DNA of 64,000 nucleotides from Fusarium oxysporum f. sp. lycopersici 4287 (GCF_000149955.1 NC_030993.1:2251544-2315543); one strand, 5' to 3'. Positions 33,780 to 45,830 are shown, numbered from the stretch's first letter. The notes: generated by a model from the letters alone, not told the origin. Made by a program: numbers and translations.

Positions 33780-34287
33780 TTATGCGGAGGCCTTGACCTT
33801 GGCCAGAGCCTTGCGCTCCTCGAATCGTCGCTGCTTCTTGAGTCGGAGAACCTGGAAGCGCTCGAAGTCGGTGAGACCCTTCCTCCGCTCCATCTGATCC
33901 CGCTTCTTAGCCCAGTTGGTCTGCTCCCACTTGGAGTCGATCTCGGACTTCTCCCAGAGCTTTCGGACGACACCAGTTCGGGAACCGCGGTTCAAGCCCT
34001 CGACGATAAGAGAGGAGAGGAGGACCTTGCTGAGGGGAACGGCTTGTCGGGGAACAGCGAGGCTAGCGTTCGCGGAAGGACCGTCGACGAGAATCTGTGA
34101 CGGGGTCAATATCGCGTGTTTCGGCAGACTAATCTGATCTGAAGCAGGAGAAACCTACTCGCTTGTGGTCGATGATCTCGACGATCGTGGCCAGGCGGCC
34201 GGCGAAGGGGTGGTCGCCGTTGATAACAACGACACGGCCAACCTCAACGAGGCGCCAGTTCGAACCCTCAATGACTGCGTCGCCCAT
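33780..34287 (-). CDS. RPL14: 60S ribosomal protein eL14
   Basis: Predicted exons, minus strand, are 34287-34159 and 34094-33780 (147 aa). The eL14 N-terminus is clear: [33 protein letters not shown], then [20 protein letters not shown] across the intron. A basic C-terminal helix follows ([39 protein letters not shown]). It is a structural protein of the large ribosomal subunit. The intron (64 nt) lies in the same conserved region as in many fungal eL14 genes. Confidence 0.96.
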
Positions 34288-35340
34288 TGTGACGGTGATC
34301 TAATTAACGGTCGATTAGTCGAAATGTTTCAAGAGTCGCGCGCGCAGTGATTGATTGTTCGAATGCAACTGCGATCGTAGGAGTCGAGGTTCATACCAGT
34401 TGTCGATTATGCTGTCCCGTTAGTTGGTTGTTTGCTGGAGCCGCGGACCTTGAAATCGCTAAGGACTTTTTGATCGTGGGCAGAAAAAGATCCTGTGCGT
34501 GCCTGCCCTAACTTTCGGTCTAATCCTTCCGGACTAACCTTTCGCCGTCCGGCAAAGCGAGCCCAGCACCCGGCAACGGAGCACGGGCCAGTCGACGAGA
34601 ACTTCAAAAGAAAATTTCTGGTAGACGTCAAGTCTTTTACTGCCAACAAATCTCTTCCTCTTTATGATTGAAGAGGCACACGGCATTTTTGAGTGCATCA
34701 AGGTAAGGATCCAGCACTTTTCCCTTTTCCCTTTCTTCTCTCTCTCTCGCACAAGGATGAGGTAATTTGCGATTGATTCTGCTTGATGGCTCTCTTTCGC
34801 CGGAGTGGCTAAATCGGGCGGATAGCTGATATTCAATTTCTTACATATTCTGAAAGCACATTTTGTCTTACATTCAGTCTTGCATGACCTGCCATTTTAC
34901 AAAGACTAACTCAAGACTATAGTGATACACTTCATCTCTCTTTGGTCGCAAGTTTTAGTTAGCCTACTGCGAGCCTGACTCGCCGCCATAGGCAGACATT
35001 TTTAATGTCCATAGTTGAAATTAATAATCATTCTATAAACATTCAGAAGCCATACCGTTCGTTTCGTTTTATTCATGTGATATGCTGTATATCCCCTAAC
35101 TCAATGTTTGATGATGATCGAAGTGAAACATAAATGCAGATAGTATGACACCCAATATGCCGGGGGCGTTAGACTGAGCTATCGTTGAGACAGACTTATG
35201 CTTCAACAAGACCCCTAGACTTCCTCACATTCACATATACAATGCAGAGTCGTGTTTCGGCTTTCAATTCAATCATTAATTCATCCTTTCCGAATCATTT
35301 GCCTGCAATGAAACGGCCGTGATCTAAAGTATTGCTACAA
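34288..35340. other. Intergenic: RPL14 promoter region
   Basis: CT-rich stretch near 34720-34760 and AT-rich sequence toward 35300. No gene is supported. Confidence 0.35.
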
Positions 35341-35838
35341 TTAAGCCTTGCCCTTGCGCTTCAACTCCTCTTCCTCTTCAGCCTGAAGTTGAGCATCGAC
35401 CTTTGCGCCCTTGGAAGGTTCGTTGCCGTGAGCGCGAGCCTTGTTGTTCCTGTTAGTTTTTGGCGCCAAAACAGAGCCAGATCTCGATTGGACTTACGGG
35501 CAGAGTGGGATCCTTCTTCAATTGGGCGGTCTCGAGATCGTCTTCAGTCTCGGATCGCTTCTGTTTTGCATTAGTATATAGTGGATGACCTCTTGCGGCG
35601 GCTCAACTAACCTCCTCAGCAGCCAGGCGGTTGGCGATGGATCGCTCATCCTCTGCAATTTTGTTAGAATACTTTCTCATATTTGACCCATGGAATACGT
35701 ACTGGAGTCAAGGTTGTTGTGAGAGTTCTCCTTGCCCTCATTGTAGGGGTCCTCAACGTTGCGCTCCGACTCAGGAGCGTTTCTCTGATCGCCAGCCTCG
35801 TAGACACCACGGTTACCAACGTTGGAGTAGCCAGACAT
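35341..35838 (-). CDS. Small conserved hydrophilic fungal protein
   Basis: Predicted exons, minus strand, are 35838-35703, 35652-35612, 35560-35498 and 35439-35341 (112 aa). The protein is entirely hydrophilic and charged: MSGYSNVGNRGVYEAGDQRN, then RSIANRLAAEEKRSE, KKDPTLPARAHGNEPSKGAK, ending EEEELKRKGKA. It resembles small fungal proteins of this type that I know only as hypothetical, stress-like or disordered. No function can be named. Four small exons in good phase argue that it is real. For the last exon the acceptor ...AACAAG is used, because the AG twelve bases upstream would shift the frame. Confidence 0.8.
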
Positions 35839-37116
35839 GATGGATGTGTAGAAGTTGTGTTTTTAGTGGTTGAAAAGGAAGAATTCTGTGAAGAGATGAG
35901 ATGTATGTTGTATGAGAAAAAGTTCAATCGATCTCGAGACCCTTTTGTAGTTCCTCTTCGACGATGAATCAGTGCCATGGTCGTACATCTTCTCCACAAC
36001 CTGACTTCATAGAATACGTCATTATAAAAGAACGTCCTTGCTCATCACAACAAAACGCATCAGATCGCAACACATACGTCATAAGTAAAAAGAAAAAGAT
36101 TTTAGCTCTTCCTTAGGGTTTCTGCAACATATGCTTGTTACAGTCGATCTTCTAGCGTAAGCGGTTGATATCAGCTTGGCGAGGCGGCTGTCTATGATCC
36201 TTGACACCAGGCCACGTGAGAGACTCAACAACATCTCATGAATTCTCAATAAGAGAGAAATTTCATTTTGTATATATGGAAGCAGAAACCCAACATTCCA
36301 ATTATTCTTTCTCACGTCAAGGCTTGCTACCTATGACACCCTACGTTAGTTTGAAACTGGAGCAAGCAAGATGTATTAGCCAAGCCTCATCCGATCATTA
36401 CACTTGATTTCTTAGAAACTTTATAGGCAATCTGCTTGTAACATTTCGTGATCGCTGAGTTTACAAAATACAAAACCACGACTGATAGTCGAGGTATCTA
36501 CTGAGATGTGGACCTTGACGTGAACTTTCACACTGACTTTAACACCACCCCTATCCGGGACAAAGTGACTGGTTGAATTAATGAAACTTTGACCTCTCAG
36601 AGGATTAATATTCAACTTTTGATAAAGTTATGAGTTATCACCGAAAGGTTTATATTTTGTACCCCCTTTGAGCTTACTTCTCCGAAGTAAGTTGCCATTC
36701 AGACTCGATGAAAGGAATAAAAGAAAATATGGTTAGAGACCAACGATGAAGCTATAGCGAATCCAATAATCGAGACCTGAGATTTGGAATGAATAGTACA
36801 ATATTTCTGATGTCGTATCTACAAGTGATCCCAAAGGGTCTTAGATTTAAGGCGAATAGCATTAAAACACACATGTCCCAAGGACATTCCGTCTCTATCA
36901 TATATGTCTTGTCATCCATGAGGAGGCGGAAGATAGCGGGTGTCGTGGTGGGGTCTATATGCACGGGCCCTGCAGACCCGAGCCATTAAGTCATCTTCGG
37001 CGTGACAAGCTTCATGGAGCTATACCGAATCGGAGCTCCGACATCAACCTCCATGAACAATCGTGAACTCTACAATTGTCTTCTCAACATAAACTTTTGA
37101 GAAACAGTCTGGGAAA
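35839..37116. other. 1.3-kb intergenic region
   Basis: Shared upstream region of two divergent genes. AT-rich in the middle. No gene, RNA or repeat recognised. Confidence 0.35.
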
Positions 37117-37641
37117 ATGTTTCGCTTCGTAAGTTACGAGGCCAAGATTAGATATGCGTAATTGCTAACAAGCAAATAGCATAAGACACTCGATATCGTG
37201 ACAGTCTTCCACAAGGCCAGCTCTCCGGCATCCGTCAGAGTCGCCAACCTTTTGAAGCAGGTCTCTGCCAATGCCACTTCTGGCGCTACTCTTGACCAAG
37301 CGAGTGACCACTCTGCCCAGACGGCACCTATTCGAGACCAGTTTGAGCTCAACATCACCGAAGATCCTCCTACAGACGACCAGGTGAAGACAATTCTGGA
37401 ATATGTTGGAAGCAATGGTATCCCCAACGTGATCAAGGGCGCAAACAACGAGAAGGAGGCTCTCAGGAAGTTCAAGGAAAGCAAAGAGAACTTCATTCGA
37501 CCAGTGGTACGTTGCCTCTTTAATCTCATGATGGAAACATACTGACTAATATACGTATAGGTTGTGGATTGGAATAATGGCAAGGCCATTGCGGGCGACA
37601 ACGAGTCTGAGATCCTCAAGCTTCTGAAAGCACAGAAGTAA
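37117..37641 (+). CDS. FMP46: Fmp46-like mitochondrial thioredoxin-fold protein (DUF1687)
   Basis: Predicted exons are 37117-37128, 37180-37506 and 37561-37641 (139 aa; yeast Fmp46 has 133). The first exon codes only MFRF. The sequence HKTLDIVTVFHKASSPASVR, FELNITEDPPTDDQVKTILE, then FIRPV-VVDWNNGKAIAGDNE matches the DUF1687 family, a thioredoxin-like fold found in mitochondrial proteomes. The pair of cysteines of an active thioredoxin is absent, so it is probably not a disulfide oxidoreductase. Cellular role unknown. Confidence 0.88.
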
Positions 37642-38914
37642 CGTCTCTAAAACTGTCAACGAACTATCGCATAACCCCTCTCTGTATATACTATGTCAAT
37701 GATTGACACCATCTGACGATCAGCCATATTAGCATGCTGTATTAGTGACCCATCATGAACCGACGATAGTAGGTTGACAAACGCTCGATTTTCTTTTCGA
37801 AATGCCACAAGACATTCCCTTCTGTACGATTGCCAGTCCACCCACAACAAGGCCCGTTGTGAACAATAGCAAAGTTTGGCGTCCAAATTTACCAGGCGTG
37901 AACTGTATGCCACCAAAGGGCACTGGCATTAGCCTCGTCTGATCGAATGGAATTGTTCCTGAACCAAGCAAGAAACGAGTTCTCCGACAGATGTTTCACA
38001 ATCTACCTATACCAGAGTGGCCGTTTGTGTGGAGCGAGAATCAGCAAGCACCCGCGTTGAGCTGCAAGACGCTTGGGCGACTGCATTGTTGACACGTTGA
38101 GTACCTCGAGCAAAACTAATCTTGCTATTATCTATATAACTGCCGGCAAGCCCAAGGTTAATTGTGACCAAAGTCTATTACGCTCCATTGTAGGCGAGCT
38201 GGCAATCAGGCTGGGAGCCGTTCAGGATGGTTTCCTTACCTTTGTTTGACTTTGACAGTTTGCACTCCTCGAGTCACAAGCAACCACTGCAAAGGCATAA
38301 CTGTTGGTGAATGGATACTTGCAAGCGAGAGAATTTCATCACCAGTCCAGGTCTGCACCAACTGTGCCAGTACGTGCCAGTGCGTGCCAGTTACTAACGT
38401 TGCCAGTGTCAGTCACTTAATGTTTAATCGGTGACAGTGTCAGCGGCAGTAAGGGCCAAGGTAGAACAATCGTTGCCCGGTCTTCGATTTTCCTTTTGTT
38501 TTTATTTTCTCTCCTGATCATTTTCTCTACTTTCTCTTCTTTCTCCTTAACCCTCACTCCCGCTCATCTCGAGAACACCGACAACTCTCCCCTACTCTTT
38601 CCTCACGGCGCATCATCGCGCGGTGAGCATCGACTTAAGGAAAGAACTACCTTCTTTCTGAAATTCATCTCCTTCATTTTATACCTGAATCTGAACCATA
38701 AATTGTCCTTCTCTTACGCTCGGGCGCTTCACTTCTCAAGGTAAGCCTCAAGCACCCCTACTTAGGCATCCTGTGATTTATCGAGACGAGGTGATTTCTT
38801 CCATCTCATGACCCCTAAGAGTCTTCTAAATTGGCATGAAAGTTTTCGCCTCGTTTTCAAAATGAAGCGCGCCTTATCCTCATCATGTGCTAACCGACCG
38901 TTACACAGAGCATC
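37642..38914. promoter_or_regulatory. Promoter and leader of the RGG/RNA-binding gene
   Basis: Contains a phased TGCCAGT repeat (38364-38409) and a long CT-rich leader (38480-38740). A probable 5' UTR intron runs 38741-38908 (GTAAGC...ACACAG), ending six bases before the ATG. Confidence 0.5.
38364..38409 (+). repeat. TGCCAGT repeats spaced about 10 bp
   Basis: GTGCCAGT occurs three times at 10-bp spacing, then TGCCAGT again 17 bp later. The spacing is close to one DNA helical turn. It lies about 330 bp upstream of the presumed 5' UTR intron, in a promoter position. No known factor is assigned. Confidence 0.65.
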
Positions 38915-41900
38915 ATGGCTCAACCTCAACCCGCTTCGGCGGGTGACTTCTCCATGTCCAACGGGCCATCGCCGCCGCCTCAAGCAAATCTGGACCCAGA
39001 CCGGACTTATGCCAGAGACCAACCGCCCAACTTGCGCGAAGCCTTCACCAGCTTCTACCCCAATGGCCTACCCAACTTCTACAAAATGCTACAGACACCT
39101 GGTCCTGAGGGCGTCGTTCAAACGTACGTCGAAGACTACCTCCCTGTGGGATTCTACAACAACCCTCCAGTCGACGCCAGAGCCGTCTTCTCTACCTCTA
39201 ATGGATCGAACCCTTTTCGTTTCATGGAGCATCTATTGCCTCAGCGCCGCGTTCACCTTTGGTCCTCAGACGAAGTTCAATCTGCTTGCAACTCACTCCG
39301 CAAGCTCTACTGGGAGGTCATAAAAGACATGCCGCATCCCTACTGCTGGGATAGTTTGTGGGATTATTTTGACGCCCAAGACATTTACAATTACGGAGCT
39401 TTGAACCTATGGAATGTGGTTAGTCAACTGTTTCTCGAGAACCAGTCCATCGCCCTCGACGTCTATAATGCTTTCTCCATCGAAGTTGGCCAATGGGTTG
39501 ACCGCTGGCTGTATGACGACGAAAACCGTGACAAACTCATCAAGAGCAATGAAACTGGTCTTTCTATCAATGGTGTCATCGGTTGGGAAGCTATGAAAGG
39601 CCTTCCGGATGATGCAATCCATCTTATCGCAAGTGCCCTTGAGCATCGACGATCTCTGTTACTATCACCCGAGAAACTGAGGCCAGGTGCAATGAAGCCT
39701 AATCACTTCAAGGAGTTTTATGAAAAGGGGCACCTCGAAAACTGGTTAGGTATGTAAAGTTTGCTTTCAGAATTAGGTTCTATCGTTATGCTGACACCTT
39801 CATAGCTGGCCAACGTGTCCTCGGACCTTCGGGTCTGTCTACGAGACCAACAGAATGGCAGCCTCACCATTCCTCCCCGGCTTCAGAGAAAGTCACTCAC
39901 CCACTCATGGTGCTTGATGGAAAACACTACTTTAGACGGCCTGAATGCCGTATGCCCAGTGCTGTAGAAGCGCTCCACCAATCCGCATCAGCAGCAGGGC
40001 CTGCCGCCCACGGCAACAGCGAGACAACTCCGATCGAACAAAAGCAGGCCAACGACACTACCGCTTACTGTGGTCTCCGGGTAAAAGCTCAGGCCAGAAG
40101 TAAATCTACAGAGCCTTTCCCTTCAGTCCGAACACCATCCCCCCACACTAATGGTAAGGAAAATGATGAGGAGGCCGCTTCCTCTTCCAACGGACACCAC
40201 GAACAGGAGGAGCAGGAGGACTTTGGTGCAATGACCCCCACAAGAGTCAAACGACATGGCACCAAAAACCCCCGGGCCACACGAGGAGCTCGAAAATCCA
40301 CAGTGACAACATCATTGCCAGGCTCAGCAGTTATGGGTAACTCAAGTCTTGCTAGTCCTACAAAAGATGTTGCAAATGCCAAACAGGGTACAAACCGCAG
40401 GCCTCCGACCGATGGTCAGAAGGCTGATTAGCAACTAGCCCAGGCTACTTCGAGTCGTTCAAAGGACCAGATCACTGGAAACATCATCAGAGGCGCAGAG
40501 TTGCGGTTGAGCACCAATGACAGACCCAAGAACAGCCAGCGACCAAACCGAGCTTTTGATGAGCCAGTGACTCACGATCAGAAAGAAATGAAGTATCCTG
40601 GAATCATGAGTACATTCAATCAGATGCAAAGACCTGATGTAGACTTTCAAAACATCGCGATGAATACTGAGCTCCCTGAAGATATGAGACTTTCTGGGCA
40701 AATCGCGATGCAGACCCCTCCCGGGGCACCCTTTTACTCACCAGGAACCTTTAATCCTGCCACTCAAGGAAACTATTCTTTACCTCCCCAACAGAACTTT
40801 CCCATGCAGAATGGATTTGACCATGGATTTCCACAAGTTCAGCAGTCACAGCCGCCTCAGAGGGGTCCATTGACTGGTCGTGGTAGAAATATCAGCAACT
40901 CTTCCCGCAACGATCGTTTTGATTCGAATGATGGCCGATGGTCCCACCAAAACCATGAGAATAGCAACGGTGGGAATGCTGGATTGAGTCGTGGAGGTTT
41001 CCATCGCGGAGGGGGTCGTAAAAATCGCCGCGGTGGTTACAACCAGCGAAACGCAACTGCGCCTGTCGTGCAACCTCATACTGGCTCTGATTTCAACCAG
41101 AAGAGGCGCGAGGGGACACCATGGAAGGATTCATGGCGTCGGGATCCAGTTACTTGCCAGAACGTTCAGGATGGTTTGACGATCAAAGACTATGTACCTT
41201 GCTCTTGCCCGATCTGCGATTCTCGTGACCGCTCTGTATACATCATTGTCCAAGGTTATCAAGGAATTACTGGGCCAGACATACTCGCACGGCTCAAGTT
41301 TGGCCTGGCTGAGAGATATGGACATGTGGACGAGGTGTTCCCGATCGCCTCGAAAGAACCAGGACATTATATTGCCCGGTAAGTCACGACTCGTTATACA
41401 TTCATGTTGAAATCAATGACCAACTAATAAGAATTAGGTTTGTAAAATCCTCGTCAGTTGGTGAAGCACTGACTATTGGCGGCGGCAACATGCCTGAGCA
41501 AGGCATATCTGTTACATTCTCCCCTGCTTTGCGATCAAAATGGACACTCTCGGAGCAAGCACCCACTCGACCAGTTCCAGGTCGAGTTTCTGGTCAGAAC
41601 TCTGCCGCTGTGCTATTCTCTCCTTATCCTTTCGGCCTATCGATGCCAGGCAATGCGCCAATTACTGCCACAGTTCCTCACATGATGCCAAGCATCATTC
41701 ATCCGGCTGTAGTCAACCCTGGGCAAGCACATAACAGCCATTTCTTGCAACCCAACGGAGGGCAACGTTCTGTGTCTGGGTTCTTACAGTCTCCAGCTAC
41801 TGGTATTCCATCTACAATTGTGCAGTCCGAACCCGGCATACAAGCACTCCTCCCTGGACAGCCAACTCTTGCTCCAAGGCAAATTGTCCCTCCTCCCATC

Positions 41901-43982
41901 CAGCAGGCGCTGGAAAACACATCCTCTCCTGAGATACTGCAGACTAAACCTCCGTCCGAAGAAGCTTTGGATGAAATCCATCACTCTGATCAAGATGACC
42001 CAGGCAGCCCGCGAAGTGACGGAAGCAAGTATACTGGGATCAAAGCTCGTGTTTCCTTGCCTAGCACCCCCTCGAAAGCTTCCCTTGCCTCCCAAGGAAC
42101 CCCAATGAAGCCGAATGAAACAGCAGAAGGACTTGCGGGTATTGATACGACAACACATCATCAGAATGAGATGCCCATGAAGGCGCTTGAAAGCCGGGCA
42201 GAAACAAAGATGACATCTGGTCATCAAGCTAAACTACTGTCTGAACCCACTGTTAGCAAGAACAGTCACAGTCGTGCGCCAAGCGTCTTTTCTGAGAATG
42301 AGATCAAAGAGAGACAACGAGCATGGGCTAAAATTCCTATGCCTCTGACTCTCCGTGGGCCTCGCTTGGCTACTCCAATGAAACCCATCAGCATCGCCAT
42401 CGAGCATGGCAGCAACTCCGGGGTTGGAAAGAGCGACAATCGCGAACCTAATGCTACTAAGCAGGGGGTGCCAATCTCAGGACAGAATGTAACCTCTGCT
42501 CCAAGCACCAGCGATGTTTACGAGCCATCTACGTTCGAGAACCCCGAGTCTAGGTTTCCGTTGCCGCAGGTACCAAAAAGCTCTTCTGCTGCTCACTCCA
42601 CCAGGTCAACAAGAGAAGATGCCACAGAATCGCAGGGAACCACCCTAGATGAAGCACAGCCATCCGAAATGCCTACAACCTCTCCCATGACCGAAAATGC
42701 CACATACAAGGTTGAACAATCATTTGAGCAAGAACATACTTCAGACACGCTACCAAGAGGCAAAGGAAAGAATGCGAAGAAGGCCAAGAAAAAAAAAGCG
42801 AAGAACATGGCATCCACGAGCAACGAATCCAATCACGCCTTTCAACAAAATCAGCCATCCTCTTCTCAATCCAGCTACATGGCACCTCAGCACATGCATA
42901 GTAGTAGTGGACGGTTGGGGTCTAATACGCACTATGGAGGTCATATCGGAAGTCAGGAATCGGGCTCATCTTCGCCTATCAGGCGACACCACGATGACCC
43001 TGAGCAGCCTTCTGTATCTGGGTCTGCTAAGCGAAGTAAGAAGCATGGGAATAAGAACGAAATTACTCAGCACCAGCACCAGCCTCAGCCTCAACCCCTA
43101 CCTTCATTTGACGAATCAGATTCCCCTGATGAGGACGAACGCGGCCGTCGGGGATTCAGAATGGGTAGAGGAGGTTCACTTCGCTTTGGCAAGCAACGTC
43201 GACCTCGTCCTATGATTCCTAGCTCAATGCTTGCAGGAGAACAATTCGATGCTCAAGCGCCACCTCCTTCATCCGATTTTGCTTTCCAATGCCAGAGCCT
43301 TCCCGAATCTGATGACTCGCTGAACTTGCGTGATCATGGAAATGGCGCAAGGAGCCGCCTCAATCCCGAGGCCCGAGAGTTTGTATCTCCATCGAGAACA
43401 GCGTCTCTCAATAAAGGACCAGTTGCCAATCTTAGCGGTGGTGAAGCACCAAGCAGTGGCACAGTGAATGAATTAGCTTTCAAACATGACCAAACAGATG
43501 AACCGATCCGAGAGGTCCCCAAGACTGGGCACGATGATGCATGCGTGACACCTCTTCAGAATGAAAAAGCCCCATCCGCTGTAACTAGCCAGACCCCTCA
43601 ACGTCGTCGAGCCATCTCAGAAGCGGTCCAAAGAGGAACTCCTAGAAAGGAAAAGGGGCCTGGTCATCAAGGAGAGGGAAAGAAGACTCCGGCAAAAAGT
43701 TCGAAACGAGGCAAAGGCAAGGAGAGGGCAGTGACGGTGAGTGCCAGGGCCGACAAGGCTGAGGCAAAGGTCGAGAAAGCTCAAGAGATGCCTCAAACTC
43801 CAGAGAATCAAGGAGGAAAAGTCAAGAAGCCTGGCCTGATCAACGATGACTGGCCCTCACTTCCAGCCTCTCAGGAACGGGCACAGTCCAAGCCACAGAC
43901 ACCCTTGATTTGGGGCGGAAAGACAAAATCTACCCAAGATGACGGTGGACTCGGACAAGGATCTCCTGTCACGAGGAACTAG
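38915..43982 (+). CDS. Large RGG/RNA-binding protein with an in-frame TAG
   Basis: Predicted exons are 38915-39749, 39806-41378 and 41438-43982, about 1650 codons, with one in-frame TAG at 40429-40431. The first part (to codon ~290) is a folded, Trp-rich domain of unknown family (YCWDSLWDYFDAQDIYNYGA). After a disordered stretch and the TAG, the frame continues unbroken. It holds an RGG-type box (GRGRN, RGGFHRGGGRKNRRGGYNQR), then a region with CSCPIC and an RRM-like fold (RSVYIIVQGYQG, LARLKFGLAERYGHVDEVFP, GHYIARFVKSSSVGEAL). A long low-complexity tail ends with LINDDWPSLPAS. Downstream conservation-like features and two clean introns show that translation past the TAG is expected. Editing, a 51-nt in-frame intron (40388-40438) or a disabling mutation could explain it. 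Confidence 0.75.
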
Positions 43983-44618
43983 ACTGTGACGTGACTGAGA
44001 CATAGCAGGAAGAACAGGGAGGACTGAGCAGACATGAATTGAGAAATGGTCAGTGAATTTATTTCGGCCGGTACTGTTCGCTCTACTTGACATCAAGTCA
44101 GTAGAAGAGGAAGAAAAGAAAAAAGTGAATAGGGGACAGGGTAGTGGATTTCATGGGCTTGCATTGGGCATGGACAAGTTGGATTGTCCATTAAAATAGT
44201 TTGCGATATCTGGTCTGTTGTTGGGCACGTCATCACGGTATCGGGTCAGGGGATTATAAAAAAGTGCGATTTCAGCAAGGTGTAATATAGTACCGTGAGT
44301 ACAGAGCTATGGTTTGTTATGTTTCTTTATAATGGTGAGGTGCTTGCTACATTAATATTCGAAGCCCGGAAGCTTATATGTATCTCGGTGTGATATTGGG
44401 GAACAATATGACCCCAGTAGCGAGCGACGAGGCCATGAAGCAGCTACGAGGAGGTCGATATTCAAGATGATGGATGGTCTTCGTAGTAGTACAATGCTCT
44501 CTTGTCGCATGCTGATTTGACCCTATTTACATTTCATCGTCGTAATGCCCGAGCTCGAGGTCTCTCCCTTTGACTTCTCTTTCTTTTCGCAAATATTAAC
44601 CAAGCGATAATCATGTTT
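43983..44618. other. Intergenic between convergent genes
   Basis: 3' regions of the RGG gene and the complex I subunit gene. No feature recognised. Confidence 0.35.
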
Positions 44619-45149
44619 CTATTGATCAGCCTTGACCAAGCCAGTGACGGTCTCCTCAATCTCCTTGTCGGATAGACCCTCGAGGATCTGTGACTTCTCA
44701 ACACCTCGGTCTGTTTTAATCATGTCAGTACTGCCGTGATTTCGATGATATCGCTCTAGTATGTCCGAGGAGCTCCAGTGATATAGAATACGAACCATAT
44801 CGGGCAAAGACCTTGGGCTGGGTGCCAGCGGCCTCTCGGATCAGGATGGGAATGTTGGGGTTGTTGCGCTTCATGGTAGGGTACGATCGGGTGATGAATG
44901 ATCTATATTGGCGCGAGAAACAATCAGTCCAATGATTCCTCAAGCTCTACCGTCCTTGTGCAATTTCCTTCGCTCGCTCGTGTCCTCCAATGCGCCCAAT
45001 TGGGCCAGTATCATGTCGTTTGTTGTTGTCGTTGTCGTTCGGGAGTATATGGTTCAAACGTACCGAAGAGCCGCGCTCTGCTCCGAAGTCTGGCAGAAGA
45101 GGAATCGCACCTCGCGGAGAGACTTTGTGAACCCGTACTTTGCCGACAT
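44619..45149 (-). CDS. NADH:ubiquinone oxidoreductase 10.5-kDa subunit (NDUFA2 type)
   Basis: Predicted exons, minus strand, are 45149-45064, 44902-44796 and 44710-44619 (94 aa). The sequence KYGFTKSLREVRFLFCQTSE, SFITRSYPTMKRNNPNIPIL, then REAAGTQPKVFARY-DRGVEK matches the NDUFA2/B8 family, a thioredoxin-fold accessory subunit of complex I on the matrix arm. The C-terminal helix ILEGLSDKEIEETV completes it. Length is normal. It is divergent with the pyruvate-carrier gene, both encoding mitochondrial proteins. Confidence 0.93.
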
Positions 45150-45830
45150 TATGAAGCGAATTGACGTGGTTGAGTCGTTGGAAGAGAGCCTATCGACGGA
45201 ATCAGGTCGACCTTGAAGTGCTCAGTAATTGCTAGCTTGTGGTTGGCAAGGATCCTTAGGTTCCTCAATGAGGCTCGGGCGGAATAAACTGGAAGGCGGT
45301 ACAAGGGTACGTATAATTTGCATAAAAGAGCCAATGGCGGAATAGTGTGTGTGCATAATTCAGTTATGCACAGCCTCCGGTGCCGCTGACAGCTTTTCCT
45401 CCCCCACGTAGTTCGCAGTCAGCCCCGGACGCACGATATCTCCGGTTTCCGGGCGCCGTGCAGTGATGGATTTAGTGGATGGTGCGCTAAATCCACAGAC
45501 CACAGCAGTAGAGTTGGGCTATCTCGGGGCGACAGTGACCGACCACCCTTGCCCCAACGTCTCAAAGCTTCTTTCGCCGACGTTGAACCTCATCTTTTTG
45601 ACCACAACCTCTCTCTGTCTCTGTCTGCTGAACCATCCCCCCTCCACCAAGAGATCGACGTGTAAGTTGCTATTGACTGTCTGATCACGGATTCAATTGT
45701 GTCATTTAGACTTTTTTATGGGGTCGCCGAATGTCTCGATTTGCGCGCGAACTATCTTGACTAACTTTTGATTCCTGATATTGCATCTCATATTAATATT
45801 GATAGTGGTACTGACAATCGCATAGCAATT
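45150..45830. promoter_or_regulatory. Divergent promoter of two mitochondrial genes
   Basis: A 681-bp region between the NDUFA2-type gene and the pyruvate-carrier gene. It holds a 9-bp inverted repeat (45467-45495). The carrier side is CT-rich, and a possible 5' UTR intron donor (GTAAGT) lies at about 45662. Confidence 0.45.
45467..45495. promoter_or_regulatory. Inverted repeat TGGATTTAG / CTAAATCCA
   Basis: Perfect 9-bp arms (45467-45475, 45487-45495) separated by 11 bp in the bidirectional promoter. The layout suits a dimeric transcription-factor site. The factor is unknown. Confidence 0.4.
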
